From contig CAZAKI010000046.1 of NCBI GenBank assembly GCA_964485855.1, positions 1 to 13,641 on the forward strand: DNA of 13,641 bases, written 5' to 3'. The notes under the pieces are model-generated. The model did no database searches and was not told the origin of the DNA. It saw only the letters and a list, made by a program, of their open reading frames with translations. Source of the stretch: UBA993 sp964485855 (GTDB lineage: Bacteria; Bacillota; Dethiobacteria; DTU022). The first letter of the stretch is position 1; each line of letters opens with the position of its first letter. Shown one piece after another: positions 1 to 7,501 of this stretch. A program made the position numbers and the translations under genes.

Positions 1-346
1 AGGATTCGACGGGGGTATTGGAAGCAGAAGTGGCAGGTCCAGGACCGTGTCCTGGTTAAAAAAACGGAAACGGCTATAAACGCCAAACCGAATTACGCAC
101 TCGCTGCTTAAATTTAAGTAGCGCATCCCTCCTTTCCCCGACCGGGGGAAAGATCAGGGGTGTCACTAATCCGGTCTACTGCCTAAGGGGTTGCCTTACC
201 TCTTTTGCGGGAAATTCAACAAGGCTGGCGCTGAAGGATCCTGTTTCGGGGAGCCCAAGGTGCGAGACACAAATCCGGAACTAAGCTTGTAGAAACTTCT
301 GTAGCTGAGCCTTCGGACGCGGGTTCGATTCCCGCCGCCTCCACCA
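1..346 (+). ncRNA. ssrA: tmRNA (transfer-messenger RNA), 5' end just outside window
   Basis: Rescues ribosomes stalled on broken mRNAs by acting as tRNA-Ala and then as a short mRNA for a degradation tag. The window opens with the conserved tmRNA 5' segment (GGATTCGACGGGG). The 3' end has a tRNA-like T arm (GCGGG-TTCGATT-CCCGC), an acceptor strand and an encoded CCA ending at 346. The 3' acceptor strand CGCCTCC predicts a missing 5' GGAGGCG, so only about the first 8-10 nt are lost. The tag reading frame runs 82-108 with stop TAA at 109-111 and reads AKPNYALAA. The terminal ALAA is the classic ClpXP/FtsH degron. The resume codon is taken as GCC at 82, preceded by TAAAC, which matches the spacing of the TAGTC element before the E. 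coli resume codon. An in-frame GCT at 73 is a less likely alternative. Confidence 0.96.
82..111 (+). CDS. tmRNA-encoded proteolysis tag AKPNYALAA
   Basis: Nine sense codons (GCC AAA CCG AAT TAC GCA CTC GCT GCT) plus TAA inside the tmRNA. The C-terminal YALAA is standard. The N-terminal AKPN replaces the more usual acidic ANDE/ADDN-type start. The resume codon is assigned by position, so the first residue is slightly uncertain. Confidence 0.85.
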   Translation, partial: AKPNYALAA

Positions 347-506
347 ACTTATGTAACCTTGTGCTGTGCATACGGGCAGGTTAAGCTTAGTAAACAAATC
401 GAGTTCTAATCTACCGGCTATTATTGAGCTGCTAAAAGTTCTTTGATAGCAGGGCAAGTAACTAGAAAAAACTTATAGTAATTGAACGGCAAGAGTTGAC
501 CACAGT

Positions 507-534
507 AAGAAACCCCTGATAAAAGGGGTTTCTT
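507..534. terminator. Bidirectional Rho-independent terminator between ssrA and katG
   Basis: Perfect 11-bp inverted repeat AAGAAACCCCT (507-517) and AGGGGTTTCTT (524-534) around a 6-nt loop GATAAA. Both transcripts end in a T-rich stretch. It lies 30 bp beyond the katG stop and about 160 bp after tmRNA, so it can serve the minus-strand perR-katG transcript and any plus-strand read-through from ssrA. The stretch 347-506 holds no gene that I can support, only a 6-bp pair TAACCT/AGGTTA (354-359, 378-383) that might mark tmRNA 3' processing. Confidence 0.85.
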
Positions 535-563
535 TAGGATCACGATCATCTTGCTGTTGTTGA

Positions 564-2756
564 CTACAGATCGAAGCGATCGGCGTTCATTACTTTGTTC
601 CAGGCGGTGACAAAATCGTTAACGAATTTTTCTTTGGCATCGTCGCAGGCGTAAACTTCGGCAATGGCCCTTAACTCAGAGTTTGAGCCGAAAACCAGGT
701 CAACACGGGTTCCGGTCCACTTAAGCTCTCCGCTTTTACGGTCGCGACCTTCGAAAATTTCCCTGTCATCATCTGCTGCAGTCCAAACAGTGTCCATATC
801 CAGTAAATTGACAAAGAAATCGTTAGTCAGGCTCTCCGGGGTTTTGGTGAAGACGCCGTGCGGAGAATTTTTATAATTGGCATTCAGCATGCGCATGCCA
901 CCCAACAATACGGTCATTTCCGGTGCAGTCAGTCCTAAGAGTTGCGCGCGGTCCACCAGCATTTCTTCAGGATTAACAGCATACTTGGCTTTGCTGAAGT
1001 TACGGAAACCATCTGCTTTTGGTTCAAGCACCGAGAAAGCAACAACGTCCGTTTGTTGCTGGGAGCTATCAGTTCTCCCCGCTGAAAAAGGTACAGTCAG
1101 CTCAAAACCGGCATTTTTAGCTGCCTGTTCAATCCCCGCGCAGCCTGCCAGGACAATCAGATCGGCTAAGGAAACCTTTTTGCCGTCTTTTCGTGCACTG
1201 TTGAAATCATTTTGAATTGTTTCCAGTTTTTGCAGGACTCGTTCCAGTTTTTCCGGCTCATTGGCAATCCAGTTCTTCTGTGGTTCTAAGCGGATCCTTG
1301 CACCGTTTGCCCCGCCGCGTTTGTCGGATCCACGGAAGGTTGAGGCCGAAGCCCAGGCGGTGGATACCAGTTCAGGAATTGATAAGCCGGAACCCAGCAC
1401 TTTTTTCTTTAGGGCGGCAATGTCCTCTTGATCGACTAGCTGGTGATCGACATCAGGAACCGGATCCTGCCAGATAAGTTCTTCTTCAGGGACCTCGGGG
1501 CCCAGATAGCGTGAGCGCGGTCCCATGTCGCGGTGGGTCAGCTTGAACCAGGCACGGGCGAAGGCGTCAGCGAACTGTTCCGGGTTTTCCAAAAACCTTT
1601 TGGCAATCGGTCTGTAAATCGGATCCATCTTAAGGGTAAGATCAGCCGTGGTCATAATAGTTTTTACTTTTTTGGCAGGATCATGAGCTCCCGGAGCAAG
1701 ATCAGCATCGTCAGGATTAACCGGCTCCCACTGCCAGGCACCGGCAGGGCTTTTTACGAGATTCCAGTCGTATTTAAAGAGCACTTCCAGGTAACTGTTA
1801 TCCCATTTGGTCGGAGTCGGTGTCCAGGCTCCTTCAATACCGCTTGAGATTGTATCGGCACCTTTACCACTGCCCATGCTGTTTTTCCAGCCCAGACCCT
1901 GTTCTTCAATTGAAGCGGCTTCAGGCTCCGGACCGACATGCTCGGGACTGCCTGCTCCATGGCAGCGGCCAAATGTATGACCACCGGCGACCAGGGCGAC
2001 GGTTTCTTCGTCGTTCATCGCCATCCGGGCAAAAGTTTCGCGGACATCTTTAGCTGAGGCGAGAACATTTGGTTCACCGTTTGGCCCCTCCGGATTGACA
2101 TAAATCAGGCCCATCTGGACTGCAGCGAGGGGATTTTCTAGGTCTCGTTCTGCTGAGTAGCGTTTATCTCCGAGCCATTCATCTTCCGAGCCCCAGTAGA
2201 TGTCTTCTTCGCTTTCCCAGACATCTTCGCGTCCCCCGGCAAAGCCAAAGGTTTTAAAGCCCATTGTTTCAAGGGCAACATTACCGGCCAGGATCATCAA
2301 ATCGGCCCATGAAATCTTTTTACCGTACTTCTGTTTAATCGGCCAGATTAATCGGCGGGCTTTATCTAGGTTGATATTGTCGGGCCAACTGTTCAATGGT
2401 GCCAATCTTTGGGTTCCCGAGCCGGCTCCGCCGCGGCCATCACCCATCCGGTAAGTGCCGGCACTGTGCCAGGCCATCCGGATTAAAAGTCCTCCGTAGT
2501 GGCCATAATCGGCAGGCCACCATTCCTGAGATTCAGTCATCAGAGCGGCCAGGTCCTTTTTTACTGCTTCCAGATCGAGCTTTTTGAATTCTTCAGCATA
2601 GTCAAATTTATCCCCCAGAGGATTTCTTGATTGAGGGTTTTGATGCAGCATTTTTAAATTAAGCTGATTGGGCCACCAATCTCGATTTGAAGTGCCGCCA
2701 CCGGCAATCGGCCGCCTGGTTCTGCCGGTAACCGGACATTTGCTTTCTTTACTCAT
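564..2756 (-). CDS. katG: Catalase-peroxidase KatG
   Basis: Bifunctional haem catalase-peroxidase that removes H2O2 in the cytoplasm. Its 730 residues match the family's usual 720-740. The N-terminal peroxidase domain carries distal Arg93, Trp96 and His97 in the RMAWHSAGTYR block. Tyr219 and Met245 complete the Met-Tyr-Trp crosslink needed for catalase activity. Proximal haem ligand His260 is in GGHTFG. The C-terminal half is the degenerate duplicated domain, recognisable from about residue 460 (STAWASASTFRGSDKRGG block). The start is the ATG at 2756, with AAGGAG inside the last codons of perR. Only 3 nt separate the perR stop from this start, so the two are co-transcribed and probably translationally coupled. 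All catalytic residues looked for are present, so it should be active. Stop is TAG at 564-566. Confidence 0.98.
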   Translation of the reverse strand: MSKESKCPVTGRTRRPIAGGGTSNRDWWPNQLNLKMLHQNPQSRNPLGDKFDYAEEFKKLDLEAVKKDLAALMTESQEWWPADYGHYGGLLIRMAWHSAGTYRMGDGRGGAGSGTQRLAPLNSWPDNINLDKARRLIWPIKQKYGKKISWADLMILAGNVALETMGFKTFGFAGGREDVWESEEDIYWGSEDEWLGDKRYSAERDLENPLAAVQMGLIYVNPEGPNGEPNVLASAKDVRETFARMAMNDEETVALVAGGHTFGRCHGAGSPEHVGPEPEAASIEEQGLGWKNSMGSGKGADTISSGIEGAWTPTPTKWDNSYLEVLFKYDWNLVKSPAGAWQWEPVNPDDADLAPGAHDPAKKVKTIMTTADLTLKMDPIYRPIAKRFLENPEQFADAFARAWFKLTHRDMGPRSRYLGPEVPEEELIWQDPVPDVDHQLVDQEDIAALKKKVLGSGLSIPELVSTAWASASTFRGSDKRGGANGARIRLEPQKNWIANEPEKLERVLQKLETIQNDFNSARKDGKKVSLADLIVLAGCAGIEQAAKNAGFELTVPFSAGRTDSSQQQTDVVAFSVLEPKADGFRNFSKAKYAVNPEEMLVDRAQLLGLTAPEMTVLLGGMRMLNANYKNSPHGVFTKTPESLTNDFFVNLLDMDTVWTAADDDREIFEGRDRKSGELKWTGTRVDLVFGSNSELRAIAEVYACDDAKEKFVNDFVTAWNKVMNADRFDL

Positions 2757-2759
2757 TTT

Positions 2760-3203
2760 TTAGCGCTCCTTTCGCTGATTGCAATTTATATTTACAAGGC
2801 AGTGTGGACAGACGCCTTTAAAATATACGTTTTTGTCCCTGATTATAAAACCGTCAAGCATCTCACTACTAATCTGATCGCTGTCAAGGTCAAAATTTAT
2901 GATCGAACCGCATTCTTCACATTTAAAGTGTCCGTGCAATTCGGTGATTATATCGTAGCGGTTTTCATTTTCTTCGATATTCAGTAACTTTACCAGCCCT
3001 GCTTCAACAAATCGTTCCAGGGTGTTGTAGACAGTGGTTTTAGATAAAGTGGGGATATCCTTTTGCAGCTGCTGGTAAATCTGATCTGCGTTGGGATGAC
3101 ATTCGTTATTGATCATATATTCCAGTATTTTGATTCGCTGCACAGAAGGTTTGATATTTTTTGATGTCAGTTTTGTTACAAGTGCTCTGTATCCAGGATC
3201 CAT
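2760..3203 (-). CDS. perR: PerR-type Fur-family peroxide-responsive repressor
   Basis: Metal-dependent repressor expected to control peroxide stress genes, here directly upstream of katG. 147 residues: N-terminal winged helix (about 18-75) and a C-terminal metal-binding dimerisation domain. Structural zinc site: Cys95, Cys98 (CEEC) and Cys132, Cys135 (CPHC). Regulatory-site candidates aligned from memory to B. subtilis PerR: His36 (=H37), Asp84 (=D85), His90 (=H91), His92 (=H93). Asp at the D85 position favours PerR over Fur, which has Glu there. The fifth ligand position (D104 in B. subtilis) is Asn103, followed by Asp105, which is unusual. Start ATG is at 3203 with AGGAAG about 9 nt upstream. 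It is the first gene of the perR-katG operon. Fur or Zur specificity is less likely given the katG linkage. Confidence 0.9.
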   Translation of the reverse strand: MDPGYRALVTKLTSKNIKPSVQRIKILEYMINNECHPNADQIYQQLQKDIPTLSKTTVYNTLERFVEAGLVKLLNIEENENRYDIITELHGHFKCEECGSIINFDLDSDQISSEMLDGFIIRDKNVYFKGVCPHCLVNINCNQRKER

Positions 3204-3224
3204 TGCGCCCTGCTTCCTGAAAAA

Positions 3225-3239
3225 TTAAAATTATTGGAA
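3225..3239 (-). promoter_or_regulatory. Candidate Per box in the perR-katG leader
   Basis: TTAAAATTATTGGAA matches the B. subtilis Per-box consensus TTATAATTATTATAA at 12 of 15 positions. It sits between the predicted promoter and the perR start, where bound repressor would block elongation or initiation. This fits autoregulation of perR-katG. AT-rich DNA makes such matches fairly easy to obtain, so confidence is moderate. Confidence 0.5.
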
Positions 3240-3260
3240 ATTGAAATGATTACTATTTTT

Positions 3261-3289
3261 AAATTACTACAAACAAGCTGGTTTGTCAA
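3261..3289 (-). promoter_or_regulatory. Sigma-A promoter of perR-katG
   Basis: On the minus strand, -35 TTGACA (3284-3289, perfect), a 17-bp spacer and -10 TAATTT (3261-3266). Transcription would start near 3254, about 50 nt before the perR ATG and just upstream of the candidate Per box. Confidence 0.7.
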
Positions 3290-3384
3290 ACTTGATCTTT
3301 AATCATAGGTGAGCTTGGTATTCGTCAATTCGATGCAGTGAAAAATGCCTTAAACATTTGACCTTTTTGCTTAACAGCCATAAC

Positions 3385-3413
3385 TTGCTTAATAAAATGC
3401 TATTTGCTATAAT
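3385..3413 (+). promoter_or_regulatory. Promoter of tRNA-Ala
   Basis: -10 TATAAT (3408-3413, perfect) with a weak -35 TTGCTT (3385-3390) at 17-bp spacing. It lies 10 bp before the first base of the tRNA, so the 5' leader is only a few nucleotides. Confidence 0.7.
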
Positions 3414-3423
3414 ACCCCTGCGA

Positions 3424-3499
3424 GGGCGTGTAGCTCAGTTGGGAGAGCACTTGGCTCGCATTCAAGAGGTCAGGGGTTCGAATCCCCTCACGTCCACCA
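3424..3499 (+). tRNA. tRNA-Ala (anticodon CGC)
   Basis: 76-nt tRNA with encoded CCA. The acceptor GGGCGTG pairs with CACGTCC and includes G3:U70, the alanine identity pair. D arm GCTC/GAGC. Anticodon stem CTTGG/TCAAG with loop CTCGCAT gives anticodon CGC at 3457-3459, reading GCG. The T arm has the standard TTCGAAT loop. The wobble C34 restricts it to G-ending codons, so it should be a minor isoacceptor beside a TGC species elsewhere. Confidence 0.96.
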
Positions 3500-3503
3500 G
3501 GGT

Positions 3504-3540
3504 AAGGGTTTTCGGGTTTAGCAATGACCTGAAAACCTTT
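3504..3540 (+). terminator. Terminator after tRNA-Ala
   Basis: A 14-bp stem pairs AAGGGTTTTCGGGT (3504-3517) with ACCTGAAAACCTTT (3527-3540). It contains two G-U pairs and a 9-nt loop. The T-tract is short (TTTAT). It follows the CCA end by 4 nt and precedes the lipoprotein ribosome binding site. Confidence 0.65.
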
Positions 3541-3579
3541 ATCGTAAAGGCAGTATTAAAGCCAAATGGAGGTTAGGTA

Positions 3580-4995
3580 ATGAAAAGAAGTAGATCCGAG
3601 TATCCTTTATATTTTGCCTTTGTTGCAGTGCTGCTCCTGTTTGGTCTGTTCTCAGTCACAGGCTGTGAAGGAGATACCGCAGCCGTTACGGGAAGTATTA
3701 CCGTTCCCGACGACTATACATCAATTCAGGATGCGATTGATGCAGCGGAAGATGGCGATGTCATTGTTGTTAAGCCGGGTAAATACAGCGGCAGTATTGA
3801 TTTTAATGGCAAGAACATTACCCTCAGCAGCACCAATCCCGAGGACCCGGAAATTGTTGCAACAACGATTATTGATGCCGGTGGAGTTAATTCAGTGGTA
3901 GCATTTAAAAACGGTGAAACAGAAGCTGCAGTGATTACCGGTTTTACCATTACCGGGGGCAGTGGCAATCTTGAAACCCTTGAGTTTATCATTGAAGGCG
4001 AAGCGCAAGAGCTTCCTTCCTACTACGGCGGTGGATTGATCATTTTAAATGGCAGTTCGCCGACTATTACCGGTAATGTCATTGTTGACAACGTTGCAGA
4101 AAGAGGCGGTGCGATTCTTTCATACGGCTCTTCACCGATCATTACCGATAATAAGATTGATGATAATATTTCTACCGGTGGTGGTGGAGGGATCTTTCTT
4201 GCCGACTCAAGTGCTACGATGATCAACAATACCATGGCGAACAACGTGGCCGGTTTAAGCGGTGGAGCAGTTGCGATTACCGGTTCGGCCGATCTGCCTT
4301 CTTTAATTGAAGGTAATACATTTTCCAATAATCGTGCCGACAATGGCGGGGCTTTTTCGATCTTTGAATCTGACCCGGAAATAAAAAATAATACCCTGCT
4401 CAATAACTTCTCGACTCAGGCCGGTGGGGGGATATTTATGGTCAGTTCGTCGGCAGTTTTGACGAACAATGATATTACCGACAATATTGCCGGCAGCGCC
4501 GGAGGGGGTATTGCCGTCTATTTCGAATCGGCACCGCTGATTGAAAACAATACCATCATCGGAAACGAAGCTAATGATGGTGGCGGCCTTTCCATTTACT
4601 ACGCTTCCACCCCGCTGATCAGCGGTAATACCATCACCGACAACCAGGCCAGGATTGGCGGCGGTATCGAAGTTAATGAAGGATCTTCCCCGGAAATCAG
4701 GGATAATGATCTATCCGGCAACTATGCCGAGGTGGGCGGTGGCGGCCTGCTGGTTCACCTCGCTGAAGCGCTGGTTAGCGGCAATACTTTCTCCAATAAC
4801 GAGTCGAGGAGAGAAGGTGGAGCCATCTATTTATTTGTTGATGCTGTGGGTAAAGTCTACAGTAATGTTTTTGAAAGCAACAAATCAATTGAGGGTGGCG
4901 CGATTTACGTCGATGAAGGCGGAACTCTTGAACTAAACGATCCCGACGACAATACCTATCGCGACAATGCCCCTGATGATATCGCCCGGTTTTAG
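3580..4995 (+). CDS. Surface lipoprotein with right-handed parallel beta-helix repeats
   Basis: 471-residue predicted extracytoplasmic lipoprotein. A positively charged N-terminus and hydrophobic segment (about 9-25) lead to lipobox VTGC with lipidation at Cys29. Residues 40-84 form the common entry strand of such proteins (VPDDYTSIQDAID, then a GDVIVVKPGKY turn). From about 161 to 450 there are about eleven imperfect repeats of 24-28 residues of the form P-x-I-x-x-N-x-[IFL]-x-x-N-x-A-x-x-GGG-[IL], the PbH1/NosD-like pattern of stacked coils with an Asn ladder. The fold is common to polysaccharide lyases, adhesins and Pmp-like surface proteins, but no catalytic residues can be assigned. It could bind or modify surface glycans, perhaps those made with the ligase downstream. 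The start is supported by GGAGG 8 nt upstream. The substrate is unknown. Confidence 0.88.
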   Translation: MKRSRSEYPLYFAFVAVLLLFGLFSVTGCEGDTAAVTGSITVPDDYTSIQDAIDAAEDGDVIVVKPGKYSGSIDFNGKNITLSSTNPEDPEIVATTIIDAGGVNSVVAFKNGETEAAVITGFTITGGSGNLETLEFIIEGEAQELPSYYGGGLIILNGSSPTITGNVIVDNVAERGGAILSYGSSPIITDNKIDDNISTGGGGGIFLADSSATMINNTMANNVAGLSGGAVAITGSADLPSLIEGNTFSNNRADNGGAFSIFESDPEIKNNTLLNNFSTQAGGGIFMVSSSAVLTNNDITDNIAGSAGGGIAVYFESAPLIENNTIIGNEANDGGGLSIYYASTPLISGNTITDNQARIGGGIEVNEGSSPEIRDNDLSGNYAEVGGGGLLVHLAEALVSGNTFSNNESRREGGAIYLFVDAVGKVYSNVFESNKSIEGGAIYVDEGGTLELNDPDDNTYRDNAPDDIARF

Positions 4996-5060
4996 GAAAA
5001 GATCGAAGAACATTGGCATCTAACTTTGATTAGCGCTTATCACCTTAAGATTTACCGTAA

Positions 5061-5094
5061 GACGAGGCTGCCGTACGCATTAGGCGGCCTCGTC
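5061..5094. terminator. GC-rich stem-loop after the beta-helix lipoprotein gene
   Basis: GACGAGGCTGCC (5061-5072) pairs over 12 bp, with one U-G pair, with GGCGGCCTCGTC (5083-5094) around a 10-nt loop. It lies 65 bp after the stop codon. No U-tract follows on the plus strand, so it is either a weak terminator or an mRNA-stabilising hairpin. The rest of 4996-5219 holds only the ribosome binding site GGGAGG (5206-5211). I see no convincing promoter there. Confidence 0.5.
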
Positions 5095-5219
5095 TCACTA
5101 TCACTAGGATAAAGTTTTGGGCTTAACCTGGCCCCGGTTATTAGTCTGGATTAAAGGAAATATTGTGCATTTGTTGAAATCAATTATTTATTACTTAGTG
5201 TTTCTGGGAGGTTTTAATC

Positions 5220-7501
5220 ATGCCGCGCCATAAACCCCGGAAGGGTAATAGTGATCAAAAAGGTTTGCCAAGAAAAAGCATTACCGGTCGGTCTTCAGGT
5301 GACGCCCTAATGGAAAAATCAAGCAGGAACGCTACTGTTTATCGGCAGCTGCTGCTAATTATTTTGTTTATTGGCATCGCCGGTTTGTTGTTGATTGGCC
5401 CCTTCTATCGCGGTTTATTTTTTACCCAGGAACTCTTGGTTGCGCAAGCCGTGATCTTTTTTTTGTTGCTGATCTGGGGCATCTACCGGTTGTTGGGGGA
5501 AGATTCATGGAAATTGGCAACCCCCCTTGATATTTTTCTCTTTTTGCTTTTTTTTGCTTATCTGTTGTCCTTTATCGATGCGGCGCACAAACGGGAAGCG
5601 CTTGAAGAAATTTATAAAATTGCTGCTTATATTGCAGTTTACTTGATTTCTTTTTCCCTCTGTCGTAATTTTAGTATCGCCAGAGATCAGAAAGATCAAG
5701 AAGTCGCAGCTGAGGAATCAAATGCTGCCGTCCCTCAGGGGCTCAGAATTATGCTTCATTTGGCGATGCTGGCTGCTACCCTGCTTGCTGTTGCCAGTTT
5801 AGGGGTTCCAGCCGGTCATTGGGATTTTATCGGCGCTTATTTTGATGCCGGTCGGCGGATCGCTTCACCGATGGGCTATTCAAATACAGCGGCCGCTTAC
5901 TTTATGGCGGCATATTTCCTGGTAATAGCCCTGGGCACAACGGCAAAACAAAAGATATCCAGAAGCTTATACCTGATTCCTGCCGCCCTGATCCTGATTA
6001 CAACCATTCTCACATTTTCCAGGGGGGCCTGGCTTTTATTGCCGCCGTTGATTGTTCTTTTGATCCTAGCCGCAGCTCCGGGTCAAAGATTACGCTCGCT
6101 GCTATACATGATCGCGACAATTGTCACTGCCCTACCGGCAGCATTTCTTGCCGATTCAATCTTTCGTTCTGAAGATCCGGTCCGGGCCTGGATTCCCATT
6201 ATGGCGGCAGTTATTTTCGCTTTTCTCTTTGGCTTATTATTCGAGTACTATCTAAATTTTTCAAAGAGAATCAAGGTATATACTGCTGTGGCGCTGGCTG
6301 GATCGCTCTTNNNNNNNNNNNNNNNNNNNNNNNNNNNNNNNNNNNNNNNNNNNNNNNNNNNNNNNNNNNNNNNNNNNNNNNNNNNNNNNNNNNNNNNNNN
6401 NNNNNNNNNNTGGTTGGAACCGGAGGCGGCGGTTGGGCCGCCCTTTACCAAAGTTATCAAAGCAAGCCTTACTTTTCAACAGAAGTGCACAATCATTATC
6501 TGCAAGTATGGATCGAAGCAGGTTTAATTGGATTTATTGGGTTTTTAGGCCTCTGGCTCAGCATGGTTTTAGGCTTGATTCGCAACTGTTTTCAGGCTAA
6601 AGCTCCTTCAGATTACTGGCAGCACTGGACCGCTGTGTTTATGCCGGTAGCGGCACTGGGAGCTCATAGTTTAATTGACTGGAATTTTTCACTGGCAGCA
6701 GTTGGTATCTATCTCTTTGTGCTGCTTGGTGCCGGGCGCAGCATGGATTACTCTGCCTGGTTTGGCCGTCAGGCCACCGGGATTAAAAAATCCAGGGGTC
6801 GGCTTGGTACAAGTATTCTGGTAATAATTCTGGCCCTTGTCCTGTTTGCTACCACCTTAGTTTTAAACGGCGGTTTTAGCAGCACAGCTCGCTCGCAGGC
6901 TTATATCGAACAGGGTAATATCAAGCAAGCAGTTCCCGAATTAAGGAGAGCAATCAATCTAGATCCTTTACGGGCTGAAAATTATCATAATCTTGGGGTT
7001 ATTACCGAAGAGCAAGCCAATATGGCCGGTAGCAGGGATGACCTGAATACAATCATCTATTTAGCTGAACAAGCTTATAGCCTGGAGCATTATAACCCTC
7101 TTTATATCTACCGTTATGGACAGTTAATGCTCAGCTATGTTGATCTGGATCAAGGGTTGGCGATTATTGATCGCCTCCTGGAAGTAAGGCCGCTTAGCGA
7201 TTCAAGTTATATTCAGGCCGGTTTGGCCCGTCTGCGGCTTGCCGAATATTTTATTAATTCCGGTAACCCTGCCGAGGCCGGTAAATATCTTGATTATGTG
7301 ATCGGGCTTGAAGAGATGATGGAAAAGAAAAATGTCAACAGCGATTCACTTGCTTATTTGGTCGGTCGGGCCTATCAGCTGAAAAGAGATCAAGTTAGGG
7401 CTAAAAACTACTACCTGTCAGTTTCAGAAGAAGATCCATTCTATGAAATTGCCCGGGAACAACTTTTACTTATTGATGGAGCTGAAGAAAAAGATGACTA
7501 G
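5220..7501 (+). CDS. O-antigen ligase/polymerase-family membrane protein with C-terminal TPR-like region (interrupted by assembly gap)
   Basis: Polytopic membrane protein of the Wzy/WaaL (Wzy_C) superfamily, which transfers or polymerises lipid-linked glycans on the outer face of the cytoplasmic membrane. Start ATG at 5220 has GGGAGG 8 nt upstream. The visible N-terminal part is 363 residues: a charged cytoplasmic leader (1-40) and about nine hydrophobic segments from 43. It carries family motifs YSNTAAAY (220-227) and SRGAW (267-271). After the gap, codons resume at 6413 (GTT) and read VGTGGGGW, then EVHNHYLQ, the typical Wzy_C end. Two or three more membrane segments and a helical, TPR-like tail follow (roughly 6895-7501). 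The two halves lie in different frames only because the 100-N gap has arbitrary length. The 'start' at GTG 6485 is an internal valine. The last codons overlap the msrA start, so the two are probably co-translated. Confidence 0.85.
6311..6410. other. Assembly gap (100 N) inside the ligase gene
   Basis: Exactly 100 N, a conventional placeholder for unknown length. The coding frame differs on the two sides (left frame as 5220, right frame as 6413), so the true length is not 100 if the gene is intact. Confidence 0.99.

Noticed and set aside
3424..3499. tRNA genes as integration sites of a mobile island
   Set aside because: No integrase, no repeated 3' tRNA fragment forming att sites and no composition break are visible in the window.
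6485..7501. Separate 338-residue gene starting at GTG 6485
   Set aside because: The sequence upstream in the same frame (from 6413) already reads conserved ligase residues, and no SD precedes 6485. It is the C-terminal part of the ligase gene.
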